Shown here one piece after another: positions 1-6,715 of a stretch of 11,742 bases of DNA (position 1 is the first letter of the stretch; the number at the start of each line of letters is the position of its first letter). Position numbers and translations under genes: made by a program. The stretch is from JAFGGT01 sp036733165 (GTDB taxonomy: Archaea > Methanobacteriota_B > Thermococci > Methanofastidiosales > NM3): contig DAINBB010000036.1 of NCBI GenBank assembly GCA_036733165.1, forward strand, positions 1 through 11,742. Reading direction: 5' to 3'. The notes under the pieces were generated by a model. That model was not told the origin of the DNA. It was given only the letters and a program-made list of their open reading frames with translations, and did no database searches.

Positions 1-448
1 CATTCTCGGTGGGCGCGAACAGGAACTGCGACACCCTGTCGACAAGCACCCTGTTTACCTCTTCCGGCATCTGCATGTCCATGGAACGGTATCCCGCCTC
101 GATGTGGCCCACAGGCACCTGAAGTTTCACAGCGGCGATCGCCGCGGCAAGGGTGGAGTTCACATCCCCCACCACCATGACCATGTCGTACTCCGTTTGC
201 ATAAGGACCTCTTCTATCTTCATCATGGTCTTTCCGGTCTGTACCCCATGGGTCCCCGATCCTACCCCGAGATATATGTTAGGGTCCGGTATCTCCAGTT
301 GATCGAAGAAATCCTTTGACATTTCCTTGTCATAGTGCTGGCCAGTGTGCACTATGTCGTAATTGATGTTCCTTCTCTTCATCTCATTCACAAGGGGCGC
401 TATCTTGACGAAGTTTGGCCTTGCCCCGACCACCGTCATTATTTTCAT
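1..448 (-). CDS. wecB: UDP-N-acetylglucosamine 2-epimerase, WecB-like (partial, C-terminus beyond left edge)
   Basis: The visible 149 codons give the N-terminal Rossmann-like domain of the non-hydrolysing UDP-GlcNAc 2-epimerase family, which converts UDP-GlcNAc to UDP-ManNAc in the cytoplasm. Seen in the translation: the start MKIMTVVGARPNFVK (family G-x-R-P motif, residues 8-11), HTGQHYD at about 34-40, VVGDVNSTL at about 93-101, and HIEAGYRS followed by MPEEVNR at about 116-133, where the family usually has H-x-E-A-G-L-R and PEE-NR. The family is normally about 350-380 residues, so roughly 60 percent is missing off the window edge. The ATG shares an ATGA overlap with the stop codon of the upstream dehydrogenase and follows AGGAG at 3-4 nt, so the two genes are translationally coupled. 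The product is the substrate of that dehydrogenase. Met4 is an alternative start. Confidence 0.9.
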   Translation of the reverse strand, partial: MKIMTVVGARPNFVKIAPLVNEMKRRNINYDIVHTGQHYDKEMSKDFFDQLEIPDPNIYLGVGSGTHGVQTGKTMMKIEEVLMQTEYDMVMVVGDVNSTLAAAIAAVKLQVPVGHIEAGYRSMDMQMPEEVNRVLVDRVSQFLFAPTEN

Positions 449-1773
449 ATTCTCCTACCGTTCCCTATACTTTTGTATATCTTGCCGTCCATCAGATCCC
501 CATTTAATATATTTTTGCAATCTATCACAACCTTCACTGACGACTGTTGGATCTTTTGTTCAAATGTGGCATTGCTGAACATGTCATGGGGCACGGCAAG
601 CACTACACAGTCGCTGTCCAATGCCTCCTCAAGCGTCCTGCACCCATGCATGTCGCCATCTTCAAGTCTCAACAGGGGCACGAACGGGTCGTAGTACCTT
701 ACCTCGAACGCCTCTTCCTTGAGTTGCTCTATGAGGTCGATCGATGGCGAGTCCCTCGTGTCGTTCGTGTTTGGCTTGTAGGCCACGCCGAGCACCGTTA
801 TCTTGGAGTCCTCGGGCCTGATGCCGCTCCTGGTCATGGTATCGAGCGTAAGATATGCGATATGGATGGGCATGTAGTGATTGATCTCGCCCGCGAGTTC
901 TATGAATCTTGTCCTATGGCCGATCTTTTTTGCCTTATAGGAAAGGTAATACGGGTCCACAGGGATGCAGTGCCCCCCGACACCGACACCCGGATAATGT
1001 GCCATGAAGCCCATGGGCTTCGTGGAGGCAGCATCTATGACCTCCCATGTATTTATCCCCATGTTGTCGAATATTATCGACAGTTCGTTCACCAGGGCTA
1101 TGTTAACGGCCCGAAACACATTCTCAAATATCTTAGTGGCCTCTGCGGTCTTTATGTTGCTTACCTTCTTGATGGGTGCGGATATCACGCTCTGATAAAT
1201 CTCATACACCCTCTGGGTCGTGTCTTCGTCACACCCCCCCACTATCTTCGGAGTGTTGTATATGGTGTTCTTCTTGTTCCCGGGATCGATCCTTTCCGGG
1301 GAATATGCCAAGAAGAAGTCCTTCCCGGCCCTCATGCCGCCCTCTTCGAGTATGGGGGCCATGACCTCCTCGACAGTTCCAGGATATGTTGTCGATTCCA
1401 ATATCACCGTCTGTCCCTTCTGCAATATCGATGAGACCGTCCTTGTGGAACCTATGACAGGCCCCAGGTCCGGTTTCCTGTTCTTGTCTATCGGGGTAGG
1501 TACGGCTATCATTATGTAATTGCACTGCTTAAGGTCATCCTTGTCAGTCGTGGCGAAGAAAGACTTGTTGAGATATTTGTTCAATAGTTCGTCGGGCACG
1601 TCATCTATGTAGGACCTTCCCTCATTGAGCGCGCCTATCTTCTCTTGGGATATATCGTAACCTATCACCATATACCTCTCCGCAAAGCACATGGCGAGTG
1701 GCAGTCCTACATAACCCACTCCGACAATGCCTATCACATCATCCTTGTGAACGTTGGGTGTCATGATTAACAT
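445..1773 (-). CDS. wecC: UDP-N-acetyl-D-mannosamine dehydrogenase, WecC-like
   Basis: This 442-residue nucleotide-sugar dehydrogenase oxidises the C6 hydroxyl of UDP-ManNAc to UDP-ManNAcA with 2 NAD+. The N-terminal NAD-binding Rossmann fold has GIVGVGYVG (residues 15-23, G-x-G-x-x-G). The central domain has EATKIFEN (211-218, catalytic Lys214) and GVGVGGHCIPVDPYYL (262-277, catalytic nucleophile Cys269). The C-terminal UDP-binding domain has LGVAYKPNTNDTRDSP (328-343). The length is normal for the family. UDP-glucose dehydrogenases share the fold, but the adjoining 2-epimerase gene, overlapping by 4 nt, argues for UDP-ManNAc as substrate. There is no convincing Shine-Dalgarno before Met1 or Met4 (1764), so the start is uncertain and the mRNA leader may be weak or leaderless. 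UDP-ManNAcA residues occur in methanogen N-glycans, and the S-layer gene lies directly upstream (pathway link is inference). Confidence 0.92.
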   Translation of the reverse strand: MLIMTPNVHKDDVIGIVGVGYVGLPLAMCFAERYMVIGYDISQEKIGALNEGRSYIDDVPDELLNKYLNKSFFATTDKDDLKQCNYIMIAVPTPIDKNRKPDLGPVIGSTRTVSSILQKGQTVILESTTYPGTVEEVMAPILEEGGMRAGKDFFLAYSPERIDPGNKKNTIYNTPKIVGGCDEDTTQRVYEIYQSVISAPIKKVSNIKTAEATKIFENVFRAVNIALVNELSIIFDNMGINTWEVIDAASTKPMGFMAHYPGVGVGGHCIPVDPYYLSYKAKKIGHRTRFIELAGEINHYMPIHIAYLTLDTMTRSGIRPEDSKITVLGVAYKPNTNDTRDSPSIDLIEQLKEEAFEVRYYDPFVPLLRLEDGDMHGCRTLEEALDSDCVVLAVPHDMFSNATFEQKIQQSSVKVVIDCKNILNGDLMDGKIYKSIGNGRRI

Positions 1774-1842
1774 GGGGAAAATGGTTTTTTTAATTTTTTC
1801 ATCTGAAATGGTTATTTCAATGGAATATCTGTAGTATATTCT

Positions 1843-1852
1843 GTTTATAATA
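1843..1852 (-). promoter_or_regulatory. Candidate TATA box for wecC-wecB
   Basis: Read on the minus strand, the segment is TATTATAAAC preceded by AT-rich sequence. It lies about 70 nt before the wecC start, which would place transcription start near 1820. A second TATA-like string, CTTTATAAC with an AAAT-type BRE, lies at about 1876-1884. The 155-bp spacer between the S-layer gene and wecC is so AT-rich that chance matches are expected, and I cannot tell which one is used, if either. Confidence 0.3.
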
Positions 1853-1928
1853 GTTATTTAGATAGATGATATACGTTATAAAGATTTAATATCTGAAAAT
1901 ATGCATTTATCTTTACATATCCCCATGA

Positions 1929-3803
1929 TTATAAATTAGTTAGGTAATCCAGCAAGGATTTGGCCGCCTTGTTCGTTGATTCCCTGTCCTTGCCCGCAAC
2001 GACGATGACATCCTTGCCATTGATGAAAGCATCTTCATAAAGTATGTATTCGCCTGGCGACGTTGCCCATGTGTCAAGGGTGGTGACGCCAAGAGTTATG
2101 AGCTCGTTCACGAGGCTGTTCACGACCGGTCCCCCCACAAGGATGAGATTATAGTTGCTCTTTATGTCCACGGTCATCTCGATGTCCCTTATGACCAATG
2201 ACGCGTTGTCGATATCAACGTAGTTGCGCTCCAGATAGGTTTCCTTGGTGGTCCTGCCGACCTTTATGTAGTCGTCGATGATCAGATCCCCGTTGTACCT
2301 GTCGCTTATGTCTATATGGAAATACTCATCGCCATCCACAAGGAGACCAAGGAATATGTTTCCATCGTCAACCTCTATGGGGGTTGCCAACCAGAGTTCG
2401 AGATAGGGCACTGATACCCCTTCCTCTACCTCGGATGAGAGGACCATAAGGCTGTCTGATAGATCATAGCTGGGATTCCCAGATTCGTACAATGCCACAT
2501 CGTTGTCAACGTCAAGTTCCTGCACATCATCTGCTGGCACTATGTCAAGATGCCATTCAAGGTCCACACTCGATATGTAGGGTTCGTCGTAACCGTATAT
2601 CGTCTCCCTGATATGGCCGTATTCGCTGAGCGAGTAGATGGTAAGGCTGACGGTCGGACTGTCCTTCAGGGTGATTTTGTCGACCTCGATGCTAAGGATG
2701 GTCGGGGACACCCCGGGAAGGACCTCCTCCTTCACAGTTATCGAATCGCCCATGTCTATCGGATAATCACTTGCAATGCCTTCTGGATTTATCAATCTCA
2801 GTTCGACCGAAGTGTTGTATATATCTATCTTCTTGACATTGATGCTCCAACCGTTTTCGAAAAGAAAGGTATTTCCAGCGTTGTATTCCTTTTGATACCA
2901 TAGCGGTATGCCGTACAACATATAATCGTATCCATCCTCATCTGTCCCAAATTCCAATGCGCTGTAGCTTTCGCCTATGAAGTATACCTCAGTCCCTGTC
3001 CTGTAGAGATCTTCGACAAGCCCATTCCTGTCTATCAGCATGAAGTCTTCATTGATTATCATACCTTGCGTTCCCTGTGCATCCAAAGCCCCTGTCATGC
3101 CATATACTATGACCCTATACTCCAACCCGCCCAATGGGTCGTAATCCCCCTCTAGTCCCCAGTACAGCCTTGGGTAGATGGACGGATAAGACTGTGACTC
3201 CTCAAGATCAAAATCATCGAGGGTCGCGCTCCTTTGTTTTGTTGCGGGATTGCTTAAAATGACAGTTTCCTGATATTCGTTGACATCCCTGACGGATAGG
3301 TCCGCTGTGATGCTCTCGTACGAAAATCCCGTGTCAACGAGCCAATTGATGGAGTCCTCACCAAAATCAGTGAAGGAATCAACATAAATGTCGTAGTTCC
3401 AGAATGGAGCATCATCGTCTTGGAATGGCAGAACCGCCTTTGCGGTCGTGTCGATGGAGGCTTGATCGATGTATATCCCCGCATCGTCGTTCCCTACCCC
3501 TGTATCTGTGTTCATCTTGTTGTATGTCCCGTCATTGGCGTAATAGACCAGCTCGTTGTAGTAATATGTCTCCGTTGACTCTTCATAGTAGGACATGGTC
3601 CCGATCTGTGCGGCAATCCAGGCCGCCGACATCGCATCGGATGCGGCCGCGTTTTCTCCAACTATTATTATACAGTTGCTCTGGCCGGTATATGGGTCGA
3701 TAAAAAAGTCCTTGGAAAGTCCATCATCTGATGTGATTGGCAACAGATTAGCCAAAAAGAGCACGATGGCAGTGGTTGCAATCATAAAACTTCTCTTATG
3801 CAT
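1929..3803 (-). CDS. S-layer protein (Methanocaldococcus/Thermococcus-type S-layer family)
   Basis: This is a 624-residue secreted, very acidic protein rich in Asp, Glu, Tyr and Ile. Residues 1-5 are basic, followed by a hydrophobic stretch of about 17 residues (6-22) that looks like a signal peptide. The N-terminal S-layer signature is IIIVGENAAASDAMSAAWIA (45-64). The C-terminal signature is NLILVGGPVVNSLVNELI (552-569), then DVIVVAGKDRESTNKAAKSL (598-617), as in the MJ-type S-layer domains shared by Methanococcales and Thermococci. The roughly 480 residues between have no recognisable domain and look beta-rich. Two N-glycosylation sequons are visible (Asn330-Thr-Ser and Asn533-Ala-Ser). 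There is one Cys (44) and no C-terminal membrane anchor. The gene has its own TATA box and follows a strong mcrA terminator, so it is probably a separate transcript. Sugar-nucleotide genes for a possible surface glycan lie just downstream. The S-layer family call is solid. Whether it is the main lattice protein or a paralogue is not shown. Confidence 0.82.
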   Translation of the reverse strand: MHKRSFMIATTAIVLFLANLLPITSDDGLSKDFFIDPYTGQSNCIIIVGENAAASDAMSAAWIAAQIGTMSYYEESTETYYYNELVYYANDGTYNKMNTDTGVGNDDAGIYIDQASIDTTAKAVLPFQDDDAPFWNYDIYVDSFTDFGEDSINWLVDTGFSYESITADLSVRDVNEYQETVILSNPATKQRSATLDDFDLEESQSYPSIYPRLYWGLEGDYDPLGGLEYRVIVYGMTGALDAQGTQGMIINEDFMLIDRNGLVEDLYRTGTEVYFIGESYSALEFGTDEDGYDYMLYGIPLWYQKEYNAGNTFLFENGWSINVKKIDIYNTSVELRLINPEGIASDYPIDMGDSITVKEEVLPGVSPTILSIEVDKITLKDSPTVSLTIYSLSEYGHIRETIYGYDEPYISSVDLEWHLDIVPADDVQELDVDNDVALYESGNPSYDLSDSLMVLSSEVEEGVSVPYLELWLATPIEVDDGNIFLGLLVDGDEYFHIDISDRYNGDLIIDDYIKVGRTTKETYLERNYVDIDNASLVIRDIEMTVDIKSNYNLILVGGPVVNSLVNELITLGVTTLDTWATSPGEYILYEDAFINGKDVIVVAGKDRESTNKAAKSLLDYLTNL

Positions 3804-3860
3804 CTTTGAACCTTCCGGGATATGATCATTAGATACTGAACTAATTCTAGAAATTAATAA

Positions 3861-3876
3861 TTTATATAGCTTTGCT
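3861..3876 (-). promoter_or_regulatory. BRE/TATA promoter of the S-layer gene
   Basis: Read on the minus strand, AGCAAAGC (BRE-like, purine-rich) is followed directly by TATATAAA, a good archaeal TATA box. Transcription would start about 25 nt downstream, near 3838, giving a leader of about 35 nt before the ATG at 3803. A GGAAGG tract lies about 7-12 nt before that ATG. The position between the mcrA terminator and the S-layer start supports independent transcription. Confidence 0.6.
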
Positions 3877-3904
3877 CTAAAGAATAGAGATATTTAAGTT
3901 TTTT

Positions 3905-3950
3905 GGTTAGAAAAAATAATGAAAAAGAAAAGAGATAAAAGAATCTCTTT
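3905..3950 (-). terminator. Hairpin plus U-rich terminator of the mcr operon
   Basis: A perfect 8-bp inverted repeat, AAAGAGAT (3929-3936) and ATCTCTTT (3943-3950), encloses a 6-nt loop. On the transcribed strand it is followed by a long U-rich tract (about 3905-3928, with runs of five and six T). The upstream arm of the hairpin overlaps two bases of the mcrA TAA stop (3949-3951), so the mcr message would end almost at its stop codon. Confidence 0.7.
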
Positions 3951-5601
3951 ATGGGGTTATTGCGTCCCTTTCTCCGGCCGGCACGAACTCCCTCATCGCA
4001 CCCTTACCGTAGCACTCTACCACATGACCGAAGTCAAAGATGAGTGAGTTGTCGGAGAATGCCACCTTGATCAGTGGGGACAGAGTCCAGGCATCTCCAC
4101 GGGCTGCGTGTGGGGCTGTTGCTATACCAGAGTATGCGGACATGTGACCTACGTTCATGGCGTAGTTTGGATAGTTCGGACCTCTCATCTCGAATGGCAG
4201 ACCCTCGTCTGACCTGAATGAGAATGAGTTGGATGAACCGCACTGGTCCTGCAGGTCGTATCCGTAGAATCCAAGCCTGCCCATCTCTTCCTTGTGCAGG
4301 AGCTGGGACTGGTACCATGCGTTGATACCTGCTGTTGCGGATCCTGTTGCCATTGCTGTCGCACATCCTGAAGCGGCGGATATGCAAGCTGCCCTCTGGC
4401 TGCCACCGAAGTGTGACTCCATGACGGTCGGGTAGTTCTCATAGGTCTCAAGACAGTACACAGCGATGTCTGTCGAGATCTTCTCGATGTTCGCAACTGT
4501 TGGCTCCACGGTGCAGAAGTCTCCGTACTTGTCCTTGATGTAGTCTATACCGTAGTATACGAAGTCCTCAAGGATGTTGTCGGTGTATGTTGCTGAAGCA
4601 TACTGGGTGAATCCCACACCACCGCTCATGTATGAACCAAGGTATATCTGGTCGTATACAACTGCGCCGGCAGCGATGACTTCCAATGTGTGCCTACCTG
4701 GGTCATCCGGGTAGAGACGGCTGGACTGTACACAGTCTGCGAGAACACCGAAAGGCATACCTCCGGGTTCGTTTGAACCACGTGCCCTCCTAACGGGCAT
4801 GAAGGATGACATCTCAATGACGGATGCGTGCTTTGCGGCGTATGAGAAGTCTGCAGTTGCAGCTTCACCGGCAGCCATGTTGTAGGCGCCCATCATAGTC
4901 ATACCTATCTGCATACCTGACCATCTTGAGATCGTACCACCGTCACAGACACGACCGACGAGCGTCGGGACCCTGACCACCTGGTAGGATGACTTGCCTA
5001 TGGCGTTCTTTATTGCCTCGGCCTGGTCCTCCGGGAAGTTCTTGTTGATGTCTATGAGGAACCTCTTGTCGATCTGGTCCGCGAGCTCGTCGTCACCGGT
5101 GAAGAACTTCACGTAACAGTCGGATGCGATCTCTGGATTCACCTCGCACATGTGCTCCTGGATGACTGCGCCACCAGGCATTGCGTGGTTTATCAGTTCC
5201 ATGTAGTGGTTGATCGTCTCAGGAGTGACCTCCTTACCCAATCTCTTCTCCAAGATGTTGTGAGCCATGTCCATACCGACGATGACGGTCCTCCTCATGT
5301 CGTCCCATATCTGCTGCATCGCAGCGTTGTTCATGAAGTGGAGGTCGTCCATGTCGACTATGTAGTCTGTGTGGTTGAGCTGGTATGGCATGAGCAGCCT
5401 CTGGCCCTGTGCGAGACCCACGTCCGGGTTGTATCCGGGTATGCCTCTCTCGGCCTCGATCTTCTTTGCGGCCTCGACGTAGGCGGTCTTCCTCTTTGAC
5501 TGTCTCCATGTGCCATAGTTGTAGAACTCGGTCTTCCTGTCGTCAGGCTTTTCCTTGAACTTTTTCTCCATGGACTTTATGTATAACTTTCTGCTCTCCA
5601 T
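3949..5601 (-). CDS. mcrA: Methyl-coenzyme M reductase alpha subunit
   Basis: McrA is the large subunit of the (alpha-beta-gamma)2 nickel-F430 enzyme that reduces methyl-CoM with CoB to methane and the heterodisulfide. With the start chosen here it has 550 residues, the same as the Methanothermobacter protein. Placed by homology to that protein: the F430 nickel ligand Gln148 (in AVIQEHM), CoB-site Lys257 and Arg271, Phe331 and Tyr334 (GFTQY), Phe445 and Tyr446, and Asn483-Val484. Modification sites are present: N-methyl-His258, 5-methyl-Arg272 (RRARG), 2-methyl-Gln402 (GGSQRA), thioglycine Gly447 (FYGYDLQDQCG), didehydro-Asp452 and S-methyl-Cys454. An in-frame ATG four codons upstream (5613) lacks a Shine-Dalgarno, whereas GGTGA lies 5 nt before the ATG at 5601, just past the mcrG stop. 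It is the last gene of mcrBDGA. Presence of the modification sites does not prove that each is modified. Confidence 0.98.
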   Translation of the reverse strand: MESRKLYIKSMEKKFKEKPDDRKTEFYNYGTWRQSKRKTAYVEAAKKIEAERGIPGYNPDVGLAQGQRLLMPYQLNHTDYIVDMDDLHFMNNAAMQQIWDDMRRTVIVGMDMAHNILEKRLGKEVTPETINHYMELINHAMPGGAVIQEHMCEVNPEIASDCYVKFFTGDDELADQIDKRFLIDINKNFPEDQAEAIKNAIGKSSYQVVRVPTLVGRVCDGGTISRWSGMQIGMTMMGAYNMAAGEAATADFSYAAKHASVIEMSSFMPVRRARGSNEPGGMPFGVLADCVQSSRLYPDDPGRHTLEVIAAGAVVYDQIYLGSYMSGGVGFTQYASATYTDNILEDFVYYGIDYIKDKYGDFCTVEPTVANIEKISTDIAVYCLETYENYPTVMESHFGGSQRAACISAASGCATAMATGSATAGINAWYQSQLLHKEEMGRLGFYGYDLQDQCGSSNSFSFRSDEGLPFEMRGPNYPNYAMNVGHMSAYSGIATAPHAARGDAWTLSPLIKVAFSDNSLIFDFGHVVECYGKGAMREFVPAGERDAITP

Positions 5602-5602
5602 C

Positions 5603-6376
5603 TTACTCACCATCCCTGTTCACACTCTTGAATCCACCGAAGGTCCTTCCCCAGTGAACGGAGTTCACAACGTCTATGACCTCCTGGTCATCGTTGATGG
5701 AGACCCCATCTCCCCTGAACATGGTCGTCATCTTCTCGAGCTCAGCGTCGGCCATCGGCTTTCCGACGGACACGGGCCTGTCGATGGGCTCCCCCACCAT
5801 GTTCTTGACGTACTTGACCTCTCCGGACGTGGCGTCGTATATGTACCTCCTCATCGCATCGAACATGAGGCCGTTCTCGTCCAGCCTTACGGCGTGGCCG
5901 TGGACCGTCCTACCTCTTATACCAGTCCTGGCGGGGTCGAAGATCTCGGTCTCGATGAGTTCCTTGGATATCTTCTCGACGTCCCTCTCACGGGCCTCTA
6001 TGATCTGCCTGCCCGAAAGAGTACCCGTGTCGATGCCCCTGTACCTGTGACAGTACGCCCAGGCCCTCTGGTACGGCGTGATGGGTGCAGAGTATACGGA
6101 GTCTGTGAACTGGACGTACCTTATCCTGTCCCCTGCCTTTGCACCCTCTGTGGGCTCGACAAGCTCTCGAATAATGCAATCCGGCTCCCCCATCTCCTCA
6201 AGCGGCGGGTGAACGCTCTTGAAATCCTCTCCAGGCGCCCTGTGCCCAAGAACAAGGACTATGTCCTCATCGGACAGCGACCTCAGCTTCTTTAGCTGGT
6301 AGTCCGGGTCCATGTACTTTCTCCTGTTCTTAGAGATGATCGAGCTGCCGGGAGCAAATTGTGCCTTATATGCCAT
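5603..6376 (-). CDS. mcrG: Methyl-coenzyme M reductase gamma subunit
   Basis: McrG is the smallest MCR subunit and lines part of the substrate channel. At 257 residues it matches the usual length of about 250. Family landmarks in order: LGHRAPGE (43-50), SVHPPLEEM (54-62), AKAGDRIRYVQFTDS (79-93), GTLSGRQIIE (118-127, holding the channel residues Leu120 and Arg123 equivalent to Leu117 and Arg120 of Methanothermobacter), EKISKEL (134-140), FDPAR (146-150) and VHGHAVRLDE (158-167). Three in-frame ATGs (6385, 6382, 6376) follow the AAGGAGG at 6387-6393. The third gives the family-like N-terminus MAYKAQFAPG, while the second has closer spacing (4 nt). The gene lies directly after mcrD and ends two bases before the mcrA start. 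Confidence 0.97.
   Translation of the reverse strand: MAYKAQFAPGSSIISKNRRKYMDPDYQLKKLRSLSDEDIVLVLGHRAPGEDFKSVHPPLEEMGEPDCIIRELVEPTEGAKAGDRIRYVQFTDSVYSAPITPYQRAWAYCHRYRGIDTGTLSGRQIIEARERDVEKISKELIETEIFDPARTGIRGRTVHGHAVRLDENGLMFDAMRRYIYDATSGEVKYVKNMVGEPIDRPVSVGKPMADAELEKMTTMFRGDGVSINDDQEVIDVVNSVHWGRTFGGFKSVNRDGE
5607..5611 (-). promoter_or_regulatory. Shine-Dalgarno that sets the mcrA start
   Basis: GGTGA, complementary to the 16S rRNA 3' end, lies within the last codons of mcrG and 5 nt before the ATG at 5601. The earlier in-frame ATG at 5613 has no comparable site. The resulting McrA length of 550 and an N-terminus of MESRKLY agree with the family. Confidence 0.65.
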
Positions 6377-6381
6377 TATCA

Positions 6382-6711
6382 TCATTCCTCCTTAACAAGT
6401 CCTCTTAAATGATCCGAAGTAGTAACCCGATATTTTGTGAATCTCCCTTTTTGGAGATCATATCCGAAAGATAGGTATCTGTCACAAATATCCTCAATCT
6501 GAGAGACTATTTCTTCTTCGTCTGATTCGATCTCTATCCAGATCCAACCTACCTTGTATTCCTCATTGTCTGTTGTGCTGAATCCCCTGCAACCAATGTT
6601 GCTCACATATTCCAGGGCTTCAAGTTCGTCGACCATGGGTTTGATAGTCCTTTCAGACATTAGTCTTAAGGGGAATATTTGTAACTCGGGTTTTGCCTTC
6701 ATAGGGATCAC
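6382..6711 (-). CDS. mcrD: McrD, MCR operon protein D (compact form)
   Basis: McrD is not a subunit of mature MCR. It is associated with MCR assembly or apo-enzyme handling, but its exact role is not settled. The 109-residue product has the family's LQIFPLRLM opening (10-18), GWIWIEIES (54-62), CDRYLSFGYDLQKGRFTKYR (75-94) and TTSDHLRG (96-103). Typical McrD proteins are about 130-170 residues, and the missing part is the Gly/Pro-rich middle segment that normally precedes the W-I-E-I-E strand. The GTG at 6711 is 11 nt from GGAGG inside the mcrB end. An ATG three codons later (6702) is an alternative, giving 106 residues. The gene lies 4 nt after mcrB, and its TGA sits immediately after the Shine-Dalgarno of mcrG. 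Confidence 0.88.
   Translation of the reverse strand: MIPMKAKPELQIFPLRLMSERTIKPMVDELEALEYVSNIGCRGFSTTDNEEYKVGWIWIEIESDEEEIVSQIEDICDRYLSFGYDLQKGRFTKYRVTTSDHLRGLVKEE
6387..6393 (-). promoter_or_regulatory. Shine-Dalgarno of mcrG
   Basis: A strong AAGGAGG is embedded in the last Lys-Glu codons of mcrD. It is followed at 1, 4 and 10 nt by three in-frame ATGs of mcrG. The first is too close for efficient use, so the true start is 6382 or 6376. Confidence 0.7.
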
Positions 6712-6715
6712 TTGC

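Noticed and set aside
547..1434. 295-residue plus-strand open frame opposite wecC
   Set aside because: The minus-strand frame encodes an unmistakable dehydrogenase. The plus-strand product is His/Leu/Val-rich antisense composition with no recognisable motif.
1893..1920. Hairpin ATATG/CATAT downstream of the S-layer gene as a terminator
   Set aside because: A 5-bp all-weak stem with a 12-nt loop in AT-rich DNA is not distinguishable from chance. The short TTTTC run after it is weak.
5555..6295. 246-residue plus-strand open frame opposite mcrG
   Set aside because: It lies fully over the mcrG coding sequence and spills into mcrA. There is no family resemblance and no plausible promoter or ribosome site.
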